Source: Lachnoclostridium sp. An14
Lineage (GTDB): Bacteria > Bacillota > Clostridia > Lachnospirales > Lachnospiraceae
NCBI RefSeq assembly: GCF_002160755.1
Contig: NZ_NFLE01000013.1
Location: 75,906-108,598, forward strand
Direction of reading: 5' to 3'
Length of the DNA stretch: 32,693 bases
Below the pieces are notes generated by a model. It had not been told where the DNA came from. It saw only the letters and a list, made by a program, of their open reading frames with translations, and ran no database searches. Shown here piece after piece: positions 22,665 to 30,959 of this stretch (the stretch's first letter is position 1; every line of letters starts with the position of its first letter). Position numbers and translations under genes: made by a program.

Positions 22665-23630
22665 ATGAACATTCAGTGGTATCCGGGACATATGACAAAG
22701 GCGAAACGGGCGATGCAGGAGGATTTAAAGCTCATCGACCTGATTATCGAGCTGGTGGACGCCCGCGTGCCTTTAAGCAGCCGCAATCCGGACATTGACC
22801 AGCTGGGCCGCGGGAAGGCCCGGTTGGTTTTGTTAAATAAATCCGACATGGCGGACGAGCGATACAGCGAGGCCTGGGCCGGCTATTTTAAGGATCAGGG
22901 CTGCCATGTGGTAAAGGTGAATTCCCGCTCCGGCTCCGGCTTAAAGCAGATCAACGCCGCCGTGCAGGAGGCCTGCCGGGAGAAAATCGAGAGAGACCGG
23001 AGGCGGGGCATTTTAAACCGCCCGGTGCGGGCCATGGTGGTGGGCATCCCCAACGTGGGAAAATCCACCTTTATCAACTCCTTCGCGGGAAAGGCCTGCG
23101 CCAAAACGGGAAACAAGCCGGGCGTCACCAAGGGAAACCAGTGGATCCGCTTAAGCAAGACCCTGGAGCTTTTGGACACCCCCGGCATTCTCTGGCCCCG
23201 GTTTGAGGACCAGAGCGTGGGGCTGAAACTGGCCTTTATCGGCTCCATCAACGACGAGATCCTGCAAAAGGAGGAGCTGGCGGCGGAGCTTTTGCGTTTC
23301 CTGGCGGGGGCGTACCCGAAGGCTTTGGAAACGCGGTACGGGCTGGAGCTCTCCCTGGAGGAGACAGGGCTTTCCCAGGCGTACCAGGGTCTGGAGGCCA
23401 TCGCCAGAGCCAGGGGCTGCCTGACGAAGGGGAGCGGGCTGGACACTGCCAAGGCGGCGGCTTTGCTGTTGGACGATTTCCGCAGCGGACGGCTGGGGCG
23501 GATCACCCTGGAGCTGCCCCCGGGCTGCGAGCGGACAGCAGGCGCCCGGAAACCGTCGGAGGATTCTGAAAGAAATTCCGAGACAGATTCCAAAACAGCA
23601 AAGACCCATTCCCCGCGGGAGGACGGCTGA
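22665..23630 (+). CDS. rbgA: Ribosome biogenesis GTPase RbgA (YlqF)
   Basis: Circularly permuted GTPase of 321 residues that helps late assembly of the 50S subunit. The permuted motif order is visible: G4 NKSD at 58-61, G1 GIPNVGKS at 127-134, then a KPGVTKG switch and G3 DTPG at 171-174. The N-terminus MNIQWYPGHMTKAKR is the family hallmark and fixes the start at 22665, with TTGGAGG just upstream. The C-terminus carries about 30 extra hydrophilic residues (SEDSERNSETDSKTAK) beyond the usual length of about 285. Its stop overlaps the rnhB start. Confidence 0.96.
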   Translation: MNIQWYPGHMTKAKRAMQEDLKLIDLIIELVDARVPLSSRNPDIDQLGRGKARLVLLNKSDMADERYSEAWAGYFKDQGCHVVKVNSRSGSGLKQINAAVQEACREKIERDRRRGILNRPVRAMVVGIPNVGKSTFINSFAGKACAKTGNKPGVTKGNQWIRLSKTLELLDTPGILWPRFEDQSVGLKLAFIGSINDEILQKEELAAELLRFLAGAYPKALETRYGLELSLEETGLSQAYQGLEAIARARGCLTKGSGLDTAKAAALLLDDFRSGRLGRITLELPPGCERTAGARKPSEDSERNSETDSKTAKTHSPREDG

Positions 23631-24271
23631 TGGCGAGGAAATGGACGGAGGAACGGCTGGCCGCGGAGCGGGAACGCCTGGCAGCCATGCGGGAATATGA
23701 AAATACGTACGCCGCGGTGGAGGCCATCTGCGGCGTGGACGAGGCGGGGAGAGGCCCTTTGGCCGGCCCGGTGGTGGCCGGAGCGGTGATTCTGCCGAAG
23801 GACTGTGAGATCCTCTGCTTAAATGATTCCAAAAAGCTCTCGGAGAAGAAACGGGAGGAGCTGTACCTGGAGATCCAGGAGAAGGCTGTGGCCTGGAGCG
23901 TGGGCATTGTGGGCCCGGACGTGATTGACGAGATCAACATTTTGCAGGCCACCTATGAGGCTATGCGCCAGGCCATCGGGAAACTGAAGGTGCGGCCGGG
24001 CCTGCTGCTCAACGACGCGGTGACCATCCCCGGCGTGGACATCATGCAGGTGCCCATTGTCAAGGGGGACGCTAAGAGCGTGTCCATCGCGGCGGCCAGC
24101 ATTATGGCAAAAGTGACCAGGGATCACATGATGGAGGAGTATGACCGGCTCTACCCGGAATACGGTTTCGCGAAACACAAGGGTTACGGGACGGCAGTTC
24201 ACACCGCGGCCATCCGGGAGCACGGCCCCTGCCCCATTCACAGGCGGAGCTTTATCACCAAATTTGTGTAG
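23630..24271 (+). CDS. rnhB: Ribonuclease HII
   Basis: Endonuclease of 213 residues that nicks RNA in RNA-DNA hybrids and removes misincorporated ribonucleotides. The catalytic motif GVDEAGRGPLAGPV holds Asp37 and Glu38; LLLNDAV holds a further Asp (about 129); the region SIAAASIMAKVTRD and the tail YGFAKHKGYGT are family landmarks. The ATG shares its A with the last base of the rbgA stop (TGATG), so translation is coupled. An N-terminal helix of about 30 residues precedes the catalytic domain, as in Firmicutes homologs. Confidence 0.96.
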   Translation: MARKWTEERLAAERERLAAMREYENTYAAVEAICGVDEAGRGPLAGPVVAGAVILPKDCEILCLNDSKKLSEKKREELYLEIQEKAVAWSVGIVGPDVIDEINILQATYEAMRQAIGKLKVRPGLLLNDAVTIPGVDIMQVPIVKGDAKSVSIAAASIMAKVTRDHMMEEYDRLYPEYGFAKHKGYGTAVHTAAIREHGPCPIHRRSFITKFV

Positions 24272-24288
24272 TTACATAGAAGGCGCCC

Positions 24289-24630
24289 ATGAATAATCGA
24301 AGAAAAGGCAGCATCCGGGAACACCTGGCGGCTGCCTATTTAGCAGAACAGGGTCTGGAGATCCTGGAGTACAACTATCGGACGGCCAGAGGGGAAATCG
24401 ACCTGGTGGCCCGGGAGGGGGATACTCTGGTGTTTGTGGAGGTGAAGTACAGGAAAGACAGCCGCATGGGTTTTCCCCAGGAGGCAGTCACCCGTTCCAA
24501 GCAGCAGACCATCCGCCAGACGGCGGCGGCCTACCTGGCAGAGCGGACGGAAGGAGCCGGACATCCGTGCCGGTTTGACGTGGTGGCCGTGCTGGGGGAG
24601 GAAATCACCTGGATCCGGAACGCGTTTTAA
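24289..24630 (+). CDS. yraN: YraN/UPF0102 family nuclease-like protein
   Basis: Protein of 113 residues with a restriction-endonuclease-like core: the family motif GEIDLVAREGDTLVFVEVKYR holds the Glu-Asp...Glu-Lys catalytic pattern (residues about 41-61). The N-terminus NRRKGSIREHLAAAYLAEQG is typical. It usually lies next to rnhB, as here. It may process branched or nicked DNA, but its role is poorly established. It starts 17 bases after rnhB. Confidence 0.92.
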   Translation: MNNRRKGSIREHLAAAYLAEQGLEILEYNYRTARGEIDLVAREGDTLVFVEVKYRKDSRMGFPQEAVTRSKQQTIRQTAAAYLAERTEGAGHPCRFDVVAVLGEEITWIRNAF

Positions 24631-24655
24631 AGCAGGCAGCAAGGAGGATGGAGCG

Positions 24656-25534
24656 ATGGAGACAATCCACTGGAAGAAAAAGGACAGACCGGACAGTTTA
24701 AAGACTGTAACGAGGGAGGGAGTGACCTATCTCGCCTTCCCTGCCCTGGAGGAGACGGGGCTGGTGGCCCACGGATTTTCCACCAGGCTGGGAGGAGTGA
24801 GCGAGGGGGCATTTTCCACCATGAATTTCTCCTTTACCAGAGGGGATGACCCGGAGCGGGTGCGGGAAAATTACCGGCGGATGGCGAAGGCCCTGGGGGT
24901 GGAGACGGAGAGTATGACCCTCACCTACCAGACCCACACGGTGAACGTGCGGAGGGTGACTGCCGCCGACCGGGGCAAAGGCGTGGTCAGAGAGCGGGAT
25001 TACCGGGATGTGGACGGCCTGATCACTGACGAACCGGGGATCACTCTGGTGACCTTTTTTGCCGACTGTGTGCCCCTCTATTTCCTGGATCCGGTGCGCA
25101 GGGCCATCGGGCTGTCCCACTCCGGCTGGAGGGGCACGGTGGCCCGCATGGGGAGAGTGACCGCGGAGCGGATGAGGGAGGAGTTCGGCTCCCAGCCGGA
25201 GGATCTCATCGCCTGCGTGGGCCCCAGCATCTGCCAGGACTGCTACGAGGTGGGCGAGGAGGTGGCGGAGGCGTTCCGGAAGGAATTTGATCCCCGCTGG
25301 CACGGAGACATCCTGGCGCCCGGCAGACAGGCCGGAAAGTACCAGCTGGACCTGTGGCGGGCCAACGAGATCATTCTCCTGGAGGCCGGCCTCCGCCCGG
25401 AACACCTGCACGTAACCAACATCTGCACCTGCTGCAACCCGGAACTCCTCTATTCCCATAGGCGGATGGGGGAAAGGAGAGGGAATCTTTGTGCGTTTTT
25501 GGGGTTGAGGGATGGGATGGGAGAGAGGTTATAA
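24656..25534 (+). CDS. pgeF: Peptidoglycan editing factor PgeF (YlmD/LACC1 family)
   Basis: Protein of 292 residues of the multicopper-oxidase-like YfiH/LACC1 family, reported in E. coli to remove wrongly incorporated serine from peptidoglycan precursors; other members act on purine nucleosides. The metal-binding triad is visible as YQTHTV (His94), FFADCVPLYF (Cys138) and LSHSGWRGT (His155). GFSTRLGGVSEG near residue 40 and CVGPSICQDCYEVG are further landmarks. The start at 24656 has AAGGAGG eight bases upstream; the longer in-frame extension lies within yraN. It ends the housekeeping run at a bidirectional terminator. Confidence 0.94.
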   Translation: METIHWKKKDRPDSLKTVTREGVTYLAFPALEETGLVAHGFSTRLGGVSEGAFSTMNFSFTRGDDPERVRENYRRMAKALGVETESMTLTYQTHTVNVRRVTAADRGKGVVRERDYRDVDGLITDEPGITLVTFFADCVPLYFLDPVRRAIGLSHSGWRGTVARMGRVTAERMREEFGSQPEDLIACVGPSICQDCYEVGEEVAEAFRKEFDPRWHGDILAPGRQAGKYQLDLWRANEIILLEAGLRPEHLHVTNICTCCNPELLYSHRRMGERRGNLCAFLGLRDGMGERL

Positions 25535-25535
25535 C

Positions 25536-25568
25536 AAAAAAAGTGTGCGCTGTTGCGCACACTTTTTT
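25536..25568. terminator. Bidirectional terminator between pgeF and the RidA gene
   Basis: A perfect stem of AGTGTGCGC with GCGCACACT over a TGTT loop (25542-25563), flanked by seven A upstream and six T downstream, serves both strands. Confidence 0.93.
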
Positions 25569-25572
25569 CCTG

Positions 25573-26040
25573 TCACTGAATTTCCACCAGCACCTCAATT
25601 TCGCAGGCAATGCCTCCGGGGAGAGCGTTGGTGCCGATGGCACTTCTGGCGGGAAGTCCAGTTTCCGGCCCGAACAGATCCATAAGGAGCTGGGAGGCTC
25701 CGTTGATCACCTGGGGCTGCTGGGTGAAGTCGTCGGTGCAGTTTACAAAAGCCAAAACCTTTACAAACCGTTTGATTCGGTTTAAATCCCCCAGTTCTTT
25801 GTCCAGGTTGGCCAAAAGGTTCAGCATACAGCGGCGGGCGGCCTCCTGTCCTTCCTCCACAGACAGCTCTCTGCCCAGCTTTCCGATGACTGTGGAGCCG
25901 TCATTCTGGTCCGGGCCGCAGCCGGAACAGTATAAGAAATTTTCACCGAAGGCCTGTACCGGCGTGTAAAGGCCGCCTTTGGGCGGCGGAGTGGGAAGGG
26001 ACAGGTTCATTTCTTTTAAATTCTGATAGATGTCTGACAT
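25573..26040 (-). CDS. RidA/YjgF-family enamine/imine deaminase
   Basis: Protein of 155 residues of the RidA/YER057c/UK114 group. RidA proteins hydrolyse reactive enamine/imine products, such as 2-aminoacrylate, released by PLP-dependent dehydratases. Visible features are GENFLYCSGCGPDQ, a central AARRCMLNLLANLDKELGD helix, FVNCTDDF, and the C-terminal LPARSAIGTNALPGGIACEIE, which contains the substrate-binding Arg. It is longer than classical RidA (about 128). It is divergent from the catabolic run at 26300 across a region with four inverted repeats, so it is probably co-regulated. That run contains a PLP lyase-like enzyme, which makes RidA a natural partner. Confidence 0.92.
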   Translation of the reverse strand: MSDIYQNLKEMNLSLPTPPPKGGLYTPVQAFGENFLYCSGCGPDQNDGSTVIGKLGRELSVEEGQEAARRCMLNLLANLDKELGDLNRIKRFVKVLAFVNCTDDFTQQPQVINGASQLLMDLFGPETGLPARSAIGTNALPGGIACEIEVLVEIQ

Positions 26041-26104
26041 AGCGTTTCGATTCCTTTCTTTTCAAATTTTCCTTTTCTGTGACGATGAAAAGAGTCTTTG
26101 GTTT

Positions 26105-26268
26105 CTAACAAAAAGTTGAGATATATCAAAACTGATAAGAACAAAATAGCACATCATGTTGAAAAAAGCAATATATTTTCAACAAAAAGTAAAAAAATAT
26201 GCAGAAATTAAGGAGATATATTGACAAAAAGTTGAAACAGAGATAGAATAAATTCAACAAAAAGTTGA
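26105..26268. promoter_or_regulatory. Four-copy TCAAC-A5-GTTGA operator array
   Basis: A 15-bp inverted repeat, TCAAC-AAAAA-GTTGA, occurs at 26254-26268 (perfect), 26221-26235 (TTGAC first half), 26105-26119 (CTAAC first half) and 26179-26193 (second half degraded to GTAAA). Centre-to-centre distances are 74, 42 and 33 bases, close to 7, 4 and 3 helical turns. An extra GTTGA half-site lies near 26158. The 259-base region is AT-rich and shared by the divergent RidA gene and the catabolic run. The likeliest binder is the DauR-type regulator at 30296, by inference. Confidence 0.75.
26221..26249 (+). promoter_or_regulatory. Promoter of the 26300-32551 catabolic genes
   Basis: Perfect TTGACA (26221-26226), 17 bases, TAGAAT (26244-26249). 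The -35 box is the first half of one operator copy, and the expected start of transcription (about 26256) is inside the perfect copy at 26254. That layout suggests repression. Confidence 0.78.
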
Positions 26269-26299
26269 GAGCTTCTATTTTGCAGGAAAGGAGAAGAAT

Positions 26300-27457
26300 A
26301 TGGACGGAAAAACAGAAAGAGCGTTGGAGCTGTTAAAAGACCTCATCGCCTTTGACACTTCCAATCTTCCGGGAAATGAAAAAAGCTGTGCCTGTTACCT
26401 GGAGACAGTGCTGGGGCAGGACGGGTTTGAGACAGTGGTGCAGGTGCTGCCGGAATATCCAGAGCGTGCCAATCTCATCGCCTCCATCGGAAATAAGGAA
26501 GGGACCCATTTGATTTATAACGGACATCTGGATGTAGTTCCAGCGGGAGAAGGCTGGCACAGTGATCCCTTCCAGGCGGTGATCCAGGACGGAAAGCTGT
26601 ACGGCAGAGGGGCCTGCGACATGAAGGGCGGGGTGGCGGCCATGGCGGCAGCAGCTCTGGCTTTGAAGGAAGAAGGTTTCCCTTTTCATGGAGGGCAACT
26701 AGTATTAGTGTTTGTTTGTGATGAAGAACTCCACGATATGGGTATCAAGCATTACATTGCCTCCCCGAAATTTGTGAAGGCGGATTATGGGGTGATCAGC
26801 GAGCCCAGCGGAGGCAAATTCTGCCTGGCCCACCGGGGAGTTGCCAGGTATGAGATTTCTGTACTGGGGGTAAGCTGTCACGCCGGAGCCCCGGAAAACG
26901 GAATCAATGCCATGACCAATGCGGGCTACGTTCTGTTGGCCTTGGAGCGCCTGTCTCAAAGTCTGGCATCGCGGACTCATGAGATCCTGCCGCCGCCCAC
27001 TTTGGCCCCCACAGTGATAAACGGAGGTTTGAAGGATAACATCGTGCCGGATCTGATTCGAATTCAAGTGGATAGGCGAATGCTGCCGGGGGAGACCATA
27101 GAGAGCTGTCAGAAGGAGATCGAGGAGGTGCTGGATCAGGTGAAACGGAAGCGTGCCGGCTTTGACTATTCCATCCGGCCTTACGTGTGCCTGAATGCCG
27201 GTTACGTGGCAAGGGACAGCGAGATCGTAAAAATCTGCAATAAGGTTTACGAGAGGTCTTTGGGAAAAGAGGCGGTCAACACATTTTTCTCCGGAGGAAA
27301 CGATCAGAATTTTCTGGTGGATGCAGGGGTGCCGACTCTGGTATTCGGTCCGGGAAAGATGGAACAGGCCCACACGGTGGACGAGTACGTGGAAATCGAG
27401 GAGATCAGGGAGAGCACGGAGTTTTTCTATCAGCTTGCAAAAGAAATTTTGCAGTAA
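26300..27457 (+). CDS. M20-family metallo-deacylase/peptidase (ArgE/DapE type)
   Basis: Cytoplasmic di-metal amidohydrolase of 385 residues. Metal and catalytic motifs are in order: NGHLDVVPAGEGW (His76, Asp78), YGRGACDMKGG (Asp107), the DEE pair at 141-143, SEPSGG (Glu168) and the C-terminal AHTVDEYV histidine. The dimerisation domain sits at about 175-290 (RGVARYEISVLGVSCHAG). The family removes acyl or peptidyl groups from amino acids; the substrate cannot be read from sequence. AAAGGAG precedes the ATG. It is the first gene of the run and is followed after 12 bases by the transporter, so it probably acts on the imported compound. I infer an N-acyl amino acid or N-acyl amino sugar acid. 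Confidence 0.9.
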   Translation: MDGKTERALELLKDLIAFDTSNLPGNEKSCACYLETVLGQDGFETVVQVLPEYPERANLIASIGNKEGTHLIYNGHLDVVPAGEGWHSDPFQAVIQDGKLYGRGACDMKGGVAAMAAAALALKEEGFPFHGGQLVLVFVCDEELHDMGIKHYIASPKFVKADYGVISEPSGGKFCLAHRGVARYEISVLGVSCHAGAPENGINAMTNAGYVLLALERLSQSLASRTHEILPPPTLAPTVINGGLKDNIVPDLIRIQVDRRMLPGETIESCQKEIEEVLDQVKRKRAGFDYSIRPYVCLNAGYVARDSEIVKICNKVYERSLGKEAVNTFFSGGNDQNFLVDAGVPTLVFGPGKMEQAHTVDEYVEIEEIRESTEFFYQLAKEILQ

Positions 27458-27469
27458 AGGAGGGTACAT

Positions 27470-28978
27470 ATGGGTACAAAAGCAGCAAAGACATCGTGGC
27501 TGACCAGGCTGGAACGGGCCGGGAACCGGCTGCCGGATCCGGCGGTGCTGTTTATCATCATGGGAATCGCAATTCTGGTGATTTCCGCAGTGGGAGAGGG
27601 GCTTGGATGGCAGGTGGAAAATCCCGCCACAGGAGAATTGATCATAGTGACCAGTCTGCTGACTCCGGACGGAATCCGTAAAATTGTAAACAGTATGCTG
27701 ACCAACCTGTCCGGTTTCGGGCCTCTGCCGTCGGTGATTTTGGTGATGATGGGGCTGGGAGTGGCAGAAGGAACAGGACTTTTGAAGGCGCTGCTGACCA
27801 AAAGCGTCAGCAAGCTGCCGAGAAGTATGGTTACGGTAGTGCTGATTTTCATTGCCATCAGTTCCAATGTGGCTTCGGATTCTGGATTTATCGTGCTACC
27901 GCCGCTGGCAGCGCTGATCTTCCTCTCCATGGGCCAGCATCCGTTTATCGGAATCGCGGCCACTTACGGGGCGGTGGCGGCTGGCTTTAACGCCTGTATT
28001 TTCCTGTGTACAGGGGATGTGCTGGTGGCAGGAATGACGGAGACGGCAGCTCATATTATAGACCCTACAGTGACGGTGAATCCAGCGGTAAACTACTATT
28101 TTATGGCTTTTTCCTGTTTCCCGCTGGCGTTCTTGGGCGCATGGGTGACGAAAAAGTTTGTGGCGCCCAGATATCAGGATTTGTCCGGGATTGAGGCGGG
28201 GGATGAGAAATTGGAGGAGCTCACTCCCATTCAGTTAAAAGGATTAAAACGGGCAGGAATTGCCGCCTTAGCGGTGTTAGCGATCATCGGGATCGGGATT
28301 TTGCCCGGGGGCGTTCTGCGGGATCCGTCCGGGACGATCATTCCATCGCCTCTGTTAAACGGCATGGTATTTTTCATGACGGTTATTTTCCTGGTGCCGG
28401 GGATTGTCTACGGAAAAACGGTGGGGATGATCAAAAAAGATTCTGACGCAGTTCGTCTGGCGGCAGGAGGAGTGGCCAGCATCTCTGGCTTTCTGGTTCT
28501 GGCTTTTGTAGCCTCCCAGTTTATCGCCTGGTTTGGCTGGAGCAATCTGGGAATCTTTGTGGCTATCAGCGGTGCGGACGCTTTGCAGAACATTGGACTG
28601 ACGGGAATCCCCCTGGCGGTGGGAGTGGTGTTCCTCTGCTGCGTCATCAACATTTTTATCGGCAGTCAGACAGCAAAATGGGCGTTGATTTCCAGCATCT
28701 TCGTGCCGATGCTGATGCTCTTGGGATTTGATCCGGCTTATACTCAGGTACTGTACCGGATCGGCGACTCCGTCACCAATCCCATAAGCCCCTTGTTTAC
28801 CTATTTTCCGCTGATGGTGGGTTTCCTGAGAAAATATGATAAGAAAGCGGGTATGGGCACGGCATTTTCCCTGATGCTGCCCTATTCCATTTCCTTCCTG
28901 GTCATCTGGCTGATCATGCTGGTCATCTGGACAGTGCTGGGACTGCCCCTTGGCCCTGGTGGAAATATTTGGCTGTGA
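27470..28978 (+). CDS. AbgT-family transporter
   Basis: Inner-membrane transporter of 502 residues with about ten to twelve hydrophobic segments. The N-terminus LERAGNRLPDPAVLFIIMG is the hallmark of the AbgT/MtrF family, supported by ISSNVASDSGFIVLPPLAA, AAGFNACIFLCTGDVL and a NPISPLFTYFPLMVGF stretch. Known members take up p-aminobenzoyl-glutamate or export sulfonamides; the former is an N-acyl alpha-amino acid. Directly downstream of an M20 deacylase, the same pairing as abgAB-abgT in E. coli, it is expected to import an N-acylated amino acid-like compound. AAAGGAGG precedes the ATG. The PLP enzyme follows 13 bases after the stop. Confidence 0.92.
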   Translation: MGTKAAKTSWLTRLERAGNRLPDPAVLFIIMGIAILVISAVGEGLGWQVENPATGELIIVTSLLTPDGIRKIVNSMLTNLSGFGPLPSVILVMMGLGVAEGTGLLKALLTKSVSKLPRSMVTVVLIFIAISSNVASDSGFIVLPPLAALIFLSMGQHPFIGIAATYGAVAAGFNACIFLCTGDVLVAGMTETAAHIIDPTVTVNPAVNYYFMAFSCFPLAFLGAWVTKKFVAPRYQDLSGIEAGDEKLEELTPIQLKGLKRAGIAALAVLAIIGIGILPGGVLRDPSGTIIPSPLLNGMVFFMTVIFLVPGIVYGKTVGMIKKDSDAVRLAAGGVASISGFLVLAFVASQFIAWFGWSNLGIFVAISGADALQNIGLTGIPLAVGVVFLCCVINIFIGSQTAKWALISSIFVPMLMLLGFDPAYTQVLYRIGDSVTNPISPLFTYFPLMVGFLRKYDKKAGMGTAFSLMLPYSISFLVIWLIMLVIWTVLGLPLGPGGNIWL

Positions 28979-28991
28979 TGGGAGGTATGAC

Positions 28992-30215
28992 ATGAAACGA
29001 TATCGTCAGGTTTGCAGAAGGTGCAAAAAAAGTTGGGACGAAGACGCCTACCGCTGCCCGGACTGCGGCGGCACCCTTCACTCCGTTTATGAGTTTCGTG
29101 ACCGGGAATATCTGAAAACGATGATGAAAAACGCGGAGACCTTCTGGGATTACAGGGCGCTGTTCCCTGTGGCGGAAACTGGGAAACGGATCACCATGGG
29201 AGAGGGAAAAACACCTCTGGTTGCCGCGGAGCGCCTGGGGATAGAAGGATTGTTTCTGAAAAACGAAGGAATGAACCCCTCCGGTACTTTTAAGGACCGG
29301 TGCATGAGCATTTCATTCAGCAAAGCACTGGAGCTTGGAGCCAGAGGAGTGGTGATCGGTTCGGCGGGAAATGCGGGGGCAGCGGCTGCTGCCTACGCCG
29401 CCAGGGCAGGAATCCCCTGTTATGTAATGGTTCCAGCCAGCACTCCGTCCCAGAGGATTGCTATGATTGCTCATTATGGAGCCAGGGTAATTCCGGTGGA
29501 GGGATCCGTGACGGACTGCATTGAGCTGATCGGCCAGGTGTGCGAGACATACGGATGGCACAATGTGACGACAGCTGCCCCTTACAATCCTTTTCAGGCG
29601 GACGCAGAGAAAACGATTGCTTACGAAGTTGCGAAACAACTCTCGTGGCAGGTTCCGGACTGGATCGCCGTTCCCGTGGGCGGCGGAGGAATTTTATCCG
29701 GTATTTATGAAGGATTTCAAGATCTTCTAGCCCTGGGACTGACAGACCGCCTTCCCAGGATGATTGCGGCTCAGGAAACTGGTTGCAATCCTCTGGTACG
29801 GGCGTTCCGGGAGAAAAAAGCGCCGGGGGAGATTGAGAGAATCGAGCATCCTCAGGGGATTGCGGTGGCAATCGCCGACGCGTTCCCTCTGGATGGGGAA
29901 ACGGCTTTGGCGGCAGTTTACCAGTCTCAGGGCTGGGCCGACGATGCCGATGATGAGGAAATTCGCAGGGCGCAGTCCCTGCTGGGCCGGCGGGAGGGGA
30001 TCTTTGCTGAGTCAGCCAGCGCGGCCGCCTATGTGGTGGTGGAGAAGATGAGACGGTCTGGAAAGATCCGTGACGGAGAGTGTGTGGTATGTGTGGTTAC
30101 AGGAAACGGAGTGAAGGAGCTGCCCCGCATCGAAGGGGAAATGGAGCTGCCGGAGCCAGTGGCCTGTGAGATTTCTGCTTTAAAACGGTATCTGGCCAGC
30201 CAATTCCAAATTTAG
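28992..30215 (+). CDS. Threonine-synthase-like PLP enzyme with N-terminal zinc ribbon
   Basis: Fold-type II PLP enzyme of 407 residues. A zinc ribbon (Cys8, Cys11, Cys22, Cys25) precedes the catalytic domain. PLP lysine is Lys101 in NPSGTFKDR; the substrate loop is GSAGNAG, and the phosphate-binding loop is VPVGGGGILSG. This resembles threonine synthase and related threonine/serine dehydratases and diaminopropionate lyase, which catalyse beta-elimination or replacement at an alpha-amino acid. No homoserine kinase or other threonine-synthesis gene is near, and the neighbours (deacylase, RidA, keto-deoxy sugar acid kinase and aldolase) suggest a catabolic dehydratase for a beta-hydroxy alpha-amino acid. 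The ATG at 28992 has GGGAGG six bases upstream. Substrate uncertain. Confidence 0.88.
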   Translation: MKRYRQVCRRCKKSWDEDAYRCPDCGGTLHSVYEFRDREYLKTMMKNAETFWDYRALFPVAETGKRITMGEGKTPLVAAERLGIEGLFLKNEGMNPSGTFKDRCMSISFSKALELGARGVVIGSAGNAGAAAAAYAARAGIPCYVMVPASTPSQRIAMIAHYGARVIPVEGSVTDCIELIGQVCETYGWHNVTTAAPYNPFQADAEKTIAYEVAKQLSWQVPDWIAVPVGGGGILSGIYEGFQDLLALGLTDRLPRMIAAQETGCNPLVRAFREKKAPGEIERIEHPQGIAVAIADAFPLDGETALAAVYQSQGWADDADDEEIRRAQSLLGRREGIFAESASAAAYVVVEKMRRSGKIRDGECVVCVVTGNGVKELPRIEGEMELPEPVACEISALKRYLASQFQI

Positions 30216-30222
30216 GCTGTGT

Positions 30223-30260
30223 ATTGTAAAAATAATTTCTGTAAGTTATTATTGTAAAAA
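30223..30260. repeat. Short AT-rich repeat before the regulator gene
   Basis: ATTGTAAAAA occurs at 30223-30232 and 30251-30260, and AATAA/TTATT arms lie between them. It fills most of the 80-base gap upstream of the regulator. It differs from the TCAAC operator and could be a separate control site or chance in AT-rich sequence. Confidence 0.3.
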
Positions 30261-30295
30261 GGAAAGAACTGGAAAATCAGGAGGATATACGCGAG

Positions 30296-30928
30296 ATGAG
30301 TTATATTTCAGATCATTTAGAAATGCTTACAGGAATTGGGGAGTGTATTGCGGCTCAGTTTGGGCCGGACTGTGAGGTGGTGCTTCACGATCTCACGAGG
30401 CCTTATGACAATACCATAGTGGCTATCTGGAACGGCCACGTGACAGGCCGGAAAGTGGGCGGTTCCGGAACAAACACCGGATTGGAAATTCTCCGCGGGA
30501 CGGCCCAGCCAAAGGATACCTACCATTATATCAATACTACTCCCGATGGGAAGATTCTCAGATCCTCCAGCAAGTATTTTAAGGATGGGGAAGGAAATGT
30601 GGTGGGCAGTCTTTGCATTAACTATGACATTACTGGCCTGGTGAAATTTCAGAAAACTTTGCAGAACATCACGGAGCCGGATAAAAAGGACACCCAGAAA
30701 GAGGTCTTTACCAGCAATGTGGATGAGCTGTTGGATGCCATGCTTTTGGATGCTGTGCACTATACAGGAAAAGCACTTGAGGAGTTGGAAAAAGAGGACA
30801 AGGTCGCGATTGTACATTATTTAGATGGGAAAGGAGCGTTCCTCATCAAGAAGTCGGCGGAACGGGTAGCTGATTTTCTGGGAATCTCCCGGTTTACGGT
30901 CTATAATTACTTAAACGAAGGTCAGTAG
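30296..30928 (+). CDS. YheO/DauR-type PAS-HTH transcriptional regulator
   Basis: DNA-binding regulator of 210 residues. The N-terminal YheO-like PAS-type sensor domain covers about 1-115 (FGPDCEVVLHDLTRP, GKILRSSSKYFKDGEGNVVGSLCINYDIT). A DauR-like helix-turn-helix domain covers about 145-210, ending in ERVADFLGISRFTVYNYLNE. Members such as DauR control amino-acid catabolism genes, including D-amino acid use. It lies inside the catabolic run, 80 bases after the PLP enzyme gene and 31 bases before the kinase. It is the obvious candidate to bind the repeats at 26105-26268, with the pathway substrate or an intermediate as effector. AGGAGGATA precedes the ATG. Confidence 0.9.
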   Translation: MSYISDHLEMLTGIGECIAAQFGPDCEVVLHDLTRPYDNTIVAIWNGHVTGRKVGGSGTNTGLEILRGTAQPKDTYHYINTTPDGKILRSSSKYFKDGEGNVVGSLCINYDITGLVKFQKTLQNITEPDKKDTQKEVFTSNVDELLDAMLLDAVHYTGKALEELEKEDKVAIVHYLDGKGAFLIKKSAERVADFLGISRFTVYNYLNEGQ

Positions 30929-30959
30929 GCGGACGGGAGAGCAGGAACAAGGTGGAGAT

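Noticed and set aside
25489-25785. Plus-strand frame of 98 codons
   Set aside because: It runs through the bidirectional terminator and antisense to the RidA gene.
26105-26268. Four short repeats considered as a CRISPR-like array
   Set aside because: Units are only 15 bp, spacing is uneven (74, 42, 33) and no cas genes are near; operator sites fit better.
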